DNA from: Synergistaceae bacterium UBA4088
Lineage (GTDB): Bacteria; Synergistota; Synergistia; Synergistales; Thermovirgaceae
DNA length: 21,254 bases
Direction: 5' to 3'
Assembly: GCA_002382605.1 (NCBI GenBank)
Contig: DFYG01000091.1
Coordinates: 1,809-23,062 of the forward strand
A model generated the notes under the pieces. That model was not told the origin of the DNA. It saw only the letters and a list, made by a program, of their open reading frames with translations, and did not search any database. Positions 14,029 through 21,254 of the stretch are shown here, piece by piece; position 1 is the first letter of the stretch; every line of letters begins with the position of its first letter. The translations under genes were made by a program, and so were the position numbers.

Positions 14029-16110
14029 CTAACCCTCGTCTTCCTCTACTTCCGCTTCGGCAATTATCTTCTTCGATATTTCATGCGGCACTTCCTCGTA
14101 GTGGGAGAATTCCATGGTGAAATTCCCGCGCCCGGAAGTCATTGAACGGAGGATGATAGCGTAACGGAACATCTCCGCGAGAGGTGCCTGCGCCTTGACC
14201 ACCTGGAGTCTTCCCCTGCTGTCGATGCCCATGATCTTGCCCCGGCGGCTGTTGAAGTCGCCCATCACATCACCCAGGTAATCCTCGGGAACAACGACCT
14301 CTATGTTCATGATGGGTTCCAGGATGACCGGAGCCGCTTCGGCAATGCCCTTCTTATAGGCCATGGACGCAGCGATCTTGAAGGCCATCTCGGAGGAATC
14401 GACATCGTGATATGAACCGAAGAAAAGGCTGGCCTTGAAGTCAACGCAGGGATAGCCGGCAAGAACGCCCTTAAGAACAGCCTCCTTGAGTCCCTTTTCA
14501 ACAGCCGGGATGTAGGATTTGGGAACCGACCCTCCCACAATCTTGTCCTCGAATTTGAACCCTTCGCCTCGAGGCAGCGGAACGAACTCTATATGCACGT
14601 CACCGTACTGCCCTCTGCCCCCGGTCTGTTTCTTGTACTTACCCTGCGCCTTGGATGTCTTCTTGATGGTCTCCCGGTAGGGGACCCTGGGCGTATCGGT
14701 ATCCAGATCCACCCCGTAGCGCTCCTTGACCTTTGACAGCATTACGTCGATGTGAAGATCTCCCATGCCTGAGAGCACGCTGTCGTTAGTTTCGGGGTTC
14801 TTTTTGAAATGCAGAGTACGATCCTCCTCGAGCATCTTGTTGAGAGCGTTTGCGAGTTTGTCTTCATCGGCCCTGCTTTTGGGCTTGACGGCAACGCTGA
14901 ACACTGGCTTCGGGAAAGCTATCTCCGGGTAGACGAAATCGTTTCCCTTTACCCCGAGAGTATCCCCTACAACCGTACTGTGAAGCTTCGGGATGGCTAC
15001 AATGTCCCCAACGACAACATCCTTTGTGTCAAGTGATTCTTTGCCGGACAGGATCTTGAAGGAGCTGACCCGCTCATCATCTCCCCTGGAGACGTTGTAG
15101 ATCGGGTTATCGCTCGTTGCTGAACCTGCAAATACCCTTATGAAGGACAGTTTCCCGACGTAGGGATCGACCATGACCTTGAAACAGAACGCTGAGAATT
15201 TCCCGGCGGGGTCGGGGGCGACCATGACCTCCGAATCGCCTTTTACGGCTTTTCGCGGAGGCATTTCGACAGGGCTGGGAAGAACTTCGATGATCGCGCC
15301 AAGAAGCTGTGAGATCCCTATGTTGGCAGTGCTGGATCCCGGCATTACTGGGAAGAGGCTTCTTGAGAGAACAGCTCTGCGAAGGACCGGGACGAGCTCT
15401 TCCAGGGATAGGGATTCCCCGTCCAGGTAGCGCATCATCAGTTCGTCCTCGGCCTCTACGATCCTCTCGACAAGGGCCTCCCTGGCAGAGGCTGCGTAGT
15501 CCGCCATATCGGCGGGAACATCCGCCTCTGTGAACTCCCTGCTTCCGTCACCCTTGTAGATGTAGGCCTTCTGCCTCAGGATATCGACAACTCCCTTGAA
15601 GGAAGATTCCCTTCCCACGGGAAGGAAGAGCGGAACGGCCTTATCGGTGAGATATTCCTGGATCTCCTTGACAACTTTTTCGAAGTCGCCGTTCTCTCTC
15701 TCCATCTTGCTTATATAGAAGGCCATGGGGATCTCGAAATCCTCCCCGAACTCCCAGGCCTTTTCTGTCTGGACCTCGACTCCGTGGACACCGCTCACCA
15801 CGACTATTCCGGCATCGGTGACCCTCATGGCGGATCTGAGTTCGCCGATGAAGTCCGCATAACCGGGACAGTCGAACACGTAGAGGCGTTTCCCCATGTG
15901 TTCCAGCGAGAGAAGCGAAGAGTTGATGGATATCTGGCGCTTCTGTTCCTCGGCTCCGAAATCGCTTACGGTGTTGCCGTCTTCCACCTTGCCCATTCTG
16001 GTGGTCAAACCCGTATTGAAGGCCATTGCCTCGGCCAGCGCAGTCTTTCCTGAACCTCCATGGCCTACCAGCGCCACGGTTCTAATGTCATCAGGGTTGC
16101 GAGTCGCCAT
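14029..16110 (-). CDS. EF-G2-like translational GTPase (FusA2 family)
   Basis: A 693-residue elongation-factor-G paralogue with all the domains of EF-G. The P-loop GHGGSGKT is at 16-23, a switch region GAEEQKRQISI at 52-62, G3 reads DCPGY (80-84) and G4 reads SKMERE (134-139). The C-terminal part contains RVPYRETIKK, GGRGQYGDVHIEF and the domain-V block ending MTSGRGNFTMEF. Canonical EF-G has DTPGH and NKMD. The DxPGY form is typical, as I recall, of the EF-G2/FusA2 group, whose exact job in translation is unclear. The Ser and Glu replacements in G4 are unusual. The ATG at 16110 has GGGAGGT nine bases upstream. It is monocistronic, with a bidirectional terminator downstream. It is probably not the main EF-G, which normally sits in the str ribosomal operon. 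Confidence 0.9.
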   Translation of the reverse strand: MATRNPDDIRTVALVGHGGSGKTALAEAMAFNTGLTTRMGKVEDGNTVSDFGAEEQKRQISINSSLLSLEHMGKRLYVFDCPGYADFIGELRSAMRVTDAGIVVVSGVHGVEVQTEKAWEFGEDFEIPMAFYISKMERENGDFEKVVKEIQEYLTDKAVPLFLPVGRESSFKGVVDILRQKAYIYKGDGSREFTEADVPADMADYAASAREALVERIVEAEDELMMRYLDGESLSLEELVPVLRRAVLSRSLFPVMPGSSTANIGISQLLGAIIEVLPSPVEMPPRKAVKGDSEVMVAPDPAGKFSAFCFKVMVDPYVGKLSFIRVFAGSATSDNPIYNVSRGDDERVSSFKILSGKESLDTKDVVVGDIVAIPKLHSTVVGDTLGVKGNDFVYPEIAFPKPVFSVAVKPKSRADEDKLANALNKMLEEDRTLHFKKNPETNDSVLSGMGDLHIDVMLSKVKERYGVDLDTDTPRVPYRETIKKTSKAQGKYKKQTGGRGQYGDVHIEFVPLPRGEGFKFEDKIVGGSVPKSYIPAVEKGLKEAVLKGVLAGYPCVDFKASLFFGSYHDVDSSEMAFKIAASMAYKKGIAEAAPVILEPIMNIEVVVPEDYLGDVMGDFNSRRGKIMGIDSRGRLQVVKAQAPLAEMFRYAIILRSMTSGRGNFTMEFSHYEEVPHEISKKIIAEAEVEEDEG

Positions 16111-16191
16111 ATACTGATACCTCCCTCAGATGGTAAAAGCTTTCTTCTAACCAGGTTTTACGCCGCGTCCAAAGCGACGGATTTTCCATGA

Positions 16192-16200
16192 ATTATGCCA
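16192..16200 (-). promoter_or_regulatory. Candidate extended -10 promoter for the EF-G2-like gene
   Basis: The minus strand reads TGGCATAAT (16200-16192), an extended -10 element about 82 bases upstream of the start codon in the 139-base spacer after gatB. No good -35 is present, which extended -10 promoters can tolerate. The leader also contains a GTAAAA/TTTTAC inverted repeat, of unclear meaning. Confidence 0.3.
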
Positions 16201-16249
16201 CGCAGAGAATATCTTAAGTGGCAAGGGCAGGAGCGTCAATGAGTCCTTT

Positions 16250-17734
16250 TCACAGAGACCGGTCCCTTATGCTGCCCAGTACGGCATCGAAAGCAGCCGA
16301 GACTTCCTCGCCGGCTGCCTGTCCTCTGATCTCCTTCATCACCAGACCCATAAGGTATTTGCGCTTCCTGACGGCAGTATCCCCGCCTGCAATGATGACC
16401 CCGGTTTCTGCAGGGTTTGCTTCAAGTATCCTTGCAACTGTTTCAAAAAGGGCGTCGCGGGAAACACCGCCCGCGCTAATTCCGGACTTTTCCATGGCGG
16501 CGCCGACCTTCACCCCGAGGGCGAACATGATGCCAAGAACATCTTTGGCTGCCGTGCTGGAAAGGGATCCCTGCTTTACATGGACCAGGAGAGAGGCAAG
16601 ATCCTCCGGACCTACGGCCAGATCGTTAATGGCGACCCCCGTCTCGTTCTGAAGGCGAAGAATGTATGTTCTGACCCAGTTGGCCGCAAGTTGCCTGTCG
16701 GCCCCAAAGGCCACTGTTTTCTCAAGATAAAGGGCAACATCCTGGTTTTCCGACAGAGAGACGGAATCAGCCTGGCTCAGACCCCATTCACGGATATATC
16801 TCTCCCGCCTGTCCCATGGAAGTTCTGGAAGGCTGCAGCCGATGTATTTAACAAGTTCCTCGTCTATTTTTATCGGCGGGAGGTCCGGCTCAGGGAAGTA
16901 TCTGTAGTCGTGTGCCTCTTCCTTGCTCCGGGATGACCGTGTCACTCCTGCTCCGTCATCCCAATGACGGGTTTCCTGCACTATCTCTTCTCCATTGAGA
17001 AGTATCTCCCTCTGGCGAATTATCTCGTATTCGAGGGCGCGTTCCATAGCCCTGACCGAGTTCACGTTCTTTATCTCCACCCGGCTCCCCCATCTTCCGT
17101 CGGAGCATTTCTGCGAGATGTTGGCATCGACCCTGAGCGACCCTGACTCCATGTCCCCGTCAGAGACCTCGAGATATCTTACGAGCCTGCGTATCGTAAG
17201 GACGTACTCCCGGGCCTCTTCGGGAGACGACAGTTCGGGTTCAGAGACTATTTCCGCAAGCGGTACTCCCCCCCGGTTGTAATCGACAAGGGAAAACGAC
17301 GCTCCGGACAGTCTTCCATCGGCGGTTTTGTGGACCAGCTTGCCCGCGTCTTCCTCGAGGTGTAGCCTCGTAATGTTTATGTTCTTGACTCTTCCTTCAA
17401 GAAAGATCGGCATCGAGCCGGAGACCGCGAGAGGGATATCGTACTGACTGACCTGAAATGCCTTGGGGAGATCCGGGTAGAAGTAGTTCTTGCGGTGGAA
17501 CCTTGTCATGGCGTTGACGGAACAGTCAAGAGCCAGAGCCGCCTTCACACCAAGTTCCAGTGCCCGCCTGTTGAGCGATGGCAGCGATCCGGGAAGACCG
17601 AGGCAAGCCGGGCATACATTCGTGTTGGGCTCCGTGCCGATATAAGCCGTCGGGCATGAGCAGAAGAGTTTGCTTTCGGTGGCCAGCTGAACGTGGACCT
17701 CGAGACCGATGACGGTTTCAAATGACAGATCCAT
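16250..17734 (-). CDS. gatB: Aspartyl/glutamyl-tRNA amidotransferase subunit B
   Basis: GatB is the kinase and tRNA-binding subunit of GatCAB, which converts Glu-tRNA(Gln), and often Asp-tRNA(Asn), to the amidated forms. The 494-residue product starts with the family hallmark FETVIGLEVHVQL (5-17). It has the four zinc ligands C25, C27, C41 and C44 (FCSC and VCPAC) and FHRKNYFYPDLPKAFQVSQYD near 84-104. The C-terminal tRNA-binding tail ends in a YqeY-like region with KRKYLMGLVMKEIRGQA. The ATG at 17734 has GGAGGTG upstream and overlaps the gatA stop as TAATG. It is the last gene of ligA-gatC-gatA-gatB. Its presence implies that at least one of GlnRS or AsnRS is absent or non-exclusive in this organism. 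Confidence 0.97.
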   Translation of the reverse strand: MDLSFETVIGLEVHVQLATESKLFCSCPTAYIGTEPNTNVCPACLGLPGSLPSLNRRALELGVKAALALDCSVNAMTRFHRKNYFYPDLPKAFQVSQYDIPLAVSGSMPIFLEGRVKNINITRLHLEEDAGKLVHKTADGRLSGASFSLVDYNRGGVPLAEIVSEPELSSPEEAREYVLTIRRLVRYLEVSDGDMESGSLRVDANISQKCSDGRWGSRVEIKNVNSVRAMERALEYEIIRQREILLNGEEIVQETRHWDDGAGVTRSSRSKEEAHDYRYFPEPDLPPIKIDEELVKYIGCSLPELPWDRRERYIREWGLSQADSVSLSENQDVALYLEKTVAFGADRQLAANWVRTYILRLQNETGVAINDLAVGPEDLASLLVHVKQGSLSSTAAKDVLGIMFALGVKVGAAMEKSGISAGGVSRDALFETVARILEANPAETGVIIAGGDTAVRKRKYLMGLVMKEIRGQAAGEEVSAAFDAVLGSIRDRSL

Positions 17735-19189
17735 TACAGGACACCTCCTGAAGAGATCCCGGGGCGTCCTGCCCAGGCTTCAATGACGGCCGCAAACTCA
17801 AGCAGCCGGGAGTCCGCCCATCGGGGCGCAACGATCTGGACGCTCAGTGGAAGCCCTGAGGCGTTCATCCCAGTCGATACCGTCATTCCGGGAAGCCCCG
17901 CAAGGTTCACCGGAAGAGTGAATACATCGCTCATGTACATGCTTATCGGGTCGTCAATGAATTCCCCCTTGCGAAACGGAAGCGATGGGGTTGCCGGCAT
18001 GAGTATCACGTCAGCGGCTTCAAAGGCTTGGGTGAACTCGACGCAGATCCGGCGGCGAACCTTGAGCGCAAGGAGGTAGTAGGCATCGTAATACCCTGAA
18101 CTCAGAGCAAAGGTGCCTGTGAGGATCCTCCGCTGGACCTCCTCCCCGAAACCGGCGCTCCTGGTCCTGAGGAACTGGGAGATGAGATCGGGAGCTTCCT
18201 CCCTGAGCCCGTACCTCACGCCGTCAAACCTGGCGAGATTGGAGCTTGCCTCGGCCGGCGCGATTATGTAGTAGCACGGAAGCCCGTAGGCCGCGGATTC
18301 CGGAAGTGATATGTCCACTATCTCGGCCCCGGAGGAGGAGAGCATTGAGGCGGTGTTTTCGATGGAACGTTCTATGTCTCCATCAAGAGTACCGTTCTGG
18401 AACTCCCTGACAATGCCGACCTTCTTCCCCTTTACCGAGGGTTCTTTGATGCTTTCGCTGAATACGGGGCGTCCCCCGGGCCTGCAGGTCGAATCTTTGT
18501 GATCGTAACTGGCGATAACATCCATAACAAGGGCCATGTCCGATACGCTCCTGGCGAACGGTCCGATCTGGTCAAGGGAAGAGGCAAATGCGACAAGCCC
18601 CCATCTGCTGACGAGGCCGTAGGTGGGTTTGAGGCCGTGGACACCGCAGAAAGCGGCAGGCTGTCGAATGGACCCCCCCGTGTCGCTTCCAAGAGCAATA
18701 GGGACATAACCTGCGGCCACAGAGGCGGCGCTGCCGCCGGAGCTCCCTCCGGGGACCCTGTCGGTATCCCTCGGGTTGGATGCCGGACCGAAGGCTGAGT
18801 GTTCCGTAGAACTTCCCATGGCGAATTCGTCCATGTTGGATTTACCTATTACGACCGCGCCTGCCTTCTCCAGCAGTTCAATGACCGTGGCATCGTAGGG
18901 CGGTTTCCAATCACCGAGGATCCTGCTTCCGCAGGTGGTTCTGACCCCACGCGTGCACATGTTGTCCTTTACCACAACCGGCACGCCACCGAGCGGACCG
19001 GGAGATTTGCCGGAGGAAACAGCCTTGTCAATGCTTTCTGCTTTTGCGATAGCCTTTTCGCTCAAGGGGGTGATCAGGGCGTTGAGGACAGGCTCAAGGG
19101 CCTGCATCCGGGCGAGACAGTCACCGACGACATCCCTGGCGGTAAATTCGCCGTCCCGGATGCCGGAGGCTATACGGGAAGCCTCCATT

Positions 19190-19203
<14 letters not shown>
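17734..19203 (-). CDS. gatA: Aspartyl/glutamyl-tRNA amidotransferase subunit A
   Basis: GatA is the glutaminase/amidase subunit that supplies ammonia to GatB. It is an amidase-signature enzyme with the Ser-cisSer-Lys triad visible: Lys79 in GVPVVVKDNM, Ser154 in GGSSGGSAA, and the nucleophile Ser178 in GSDTGGSIRQPA. I chose the ATG at 19203 because GAGGGGG lies six bases upstream; with this start the triad falls at residues 79, 154 and 178, the numbering I recall for Staphylococcus GatA. An ATG at 19221 in the same frame would add six residues but has no ribosome site. The product is 489 residues, a normal length. It overlaps the end of gatC by 14 bases and the start of gatB by one base, which supports coupled translation of the three subunits. 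Confidence 0.97.

Positions 19204-21254
<2,051 letters not shown>

Overview
The window looks like chromosomal DNA from a strictly anaerobic, fairly GC-rich bacterium. It carries a selenocysteine formate dehydrogenase joined to NuoE/NuoF-type subunits, an oxygen-sensitive TtcA-type tRNA thiolase, GatCAB indirect aminoacylation genes and an EF-G2-type GTPase. Strong GGAGG-type ribosome binding sites and several TTG starts are typical of the gene style. Gene content would suit Synergistota or a related anaerobic lineage, but that placement is an inference from memory and is weak. There are no transposases, integrases, CRISPR arrays, rRNA or tRNA genes, and nearly all the DNA is coding.

Layout. 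(1) 1-1984, minus strand: a tightly coupled trio made of a flippase-like membrane protein, an isoprenylcysteine-methyltransferase-like membrane protein and an O6-alkylguanine DNA alkyltransferase that runs off the left edge. (2) 2079-2729, minus: a LuxR-type regulator with a degenerate receiver domain, divergent from (3) a TtcA-like tRNA thiolase, 2893-3708, plus. (4) 3751-6839, minus: pgi-panC-panB, i.e. glucose-6-phosphate isomerase followed by two pantothenate enzymes. (5) 6986-7225, minus: a small glutaredoxin with its own promoter and terminator. (6) 7559-13953, plus: the most interesting locus, NuoE-like, NuoF-like and a 1367-residue fusion protein. (7) 14029-16110, minus: an EF-G2-like GTPase. 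(8) 16250-21254, minus: ligA-gatC-gatA-gatB with overlapping genes; ligA runs off the right edge.

The central system. Three plus-strand genes, each with its own AGGAGG site and spaced 13-16 bases apart, encode a predicted soluble formate:NAD(P)+/ferredoxin oxidoreductase. The third protein combines, in one chain, a NuoG-type [2Fe-2S] domain, a GltD/NfnB-type iron-sulfur and FAD/NAD(P) flavoprotein, a two-cluster ferredoxin and a complete Mo/W-bisPGD formate dehydrogenase. An in-frame UGA at 12319-12321 lies exactly where formate dehydrogenases carry active-site selenocysteine, and a 7-bp hairpin with a G-starting loop follows it, as expected for a bacterial SECIS. Ordinary gene calling would split this gene in two. 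The arrangement resembles a NuoE-NuoF-NfnB-type electron-bifurcating transhydrogenase fused to formate dehydrogenase, so formate, NAD(H), NADP(H) and ferredoxin may all meet in one complex. The operon ends at a perfect 42-base palindrome that can terminate transcription from both sides.

Regulation. The 6885-7502 stretch holds several dyads and repeats: one over the pgi -10 region, one over the predicted glutaredoxin start point, and a pair of GTGAAC-N4-TATCATT boxes 56 bases apart upstream of the formate dehydrogenase operon, whose -10 is good but whose -35 is poor. This suggests specific, possibly redox-linked, control.
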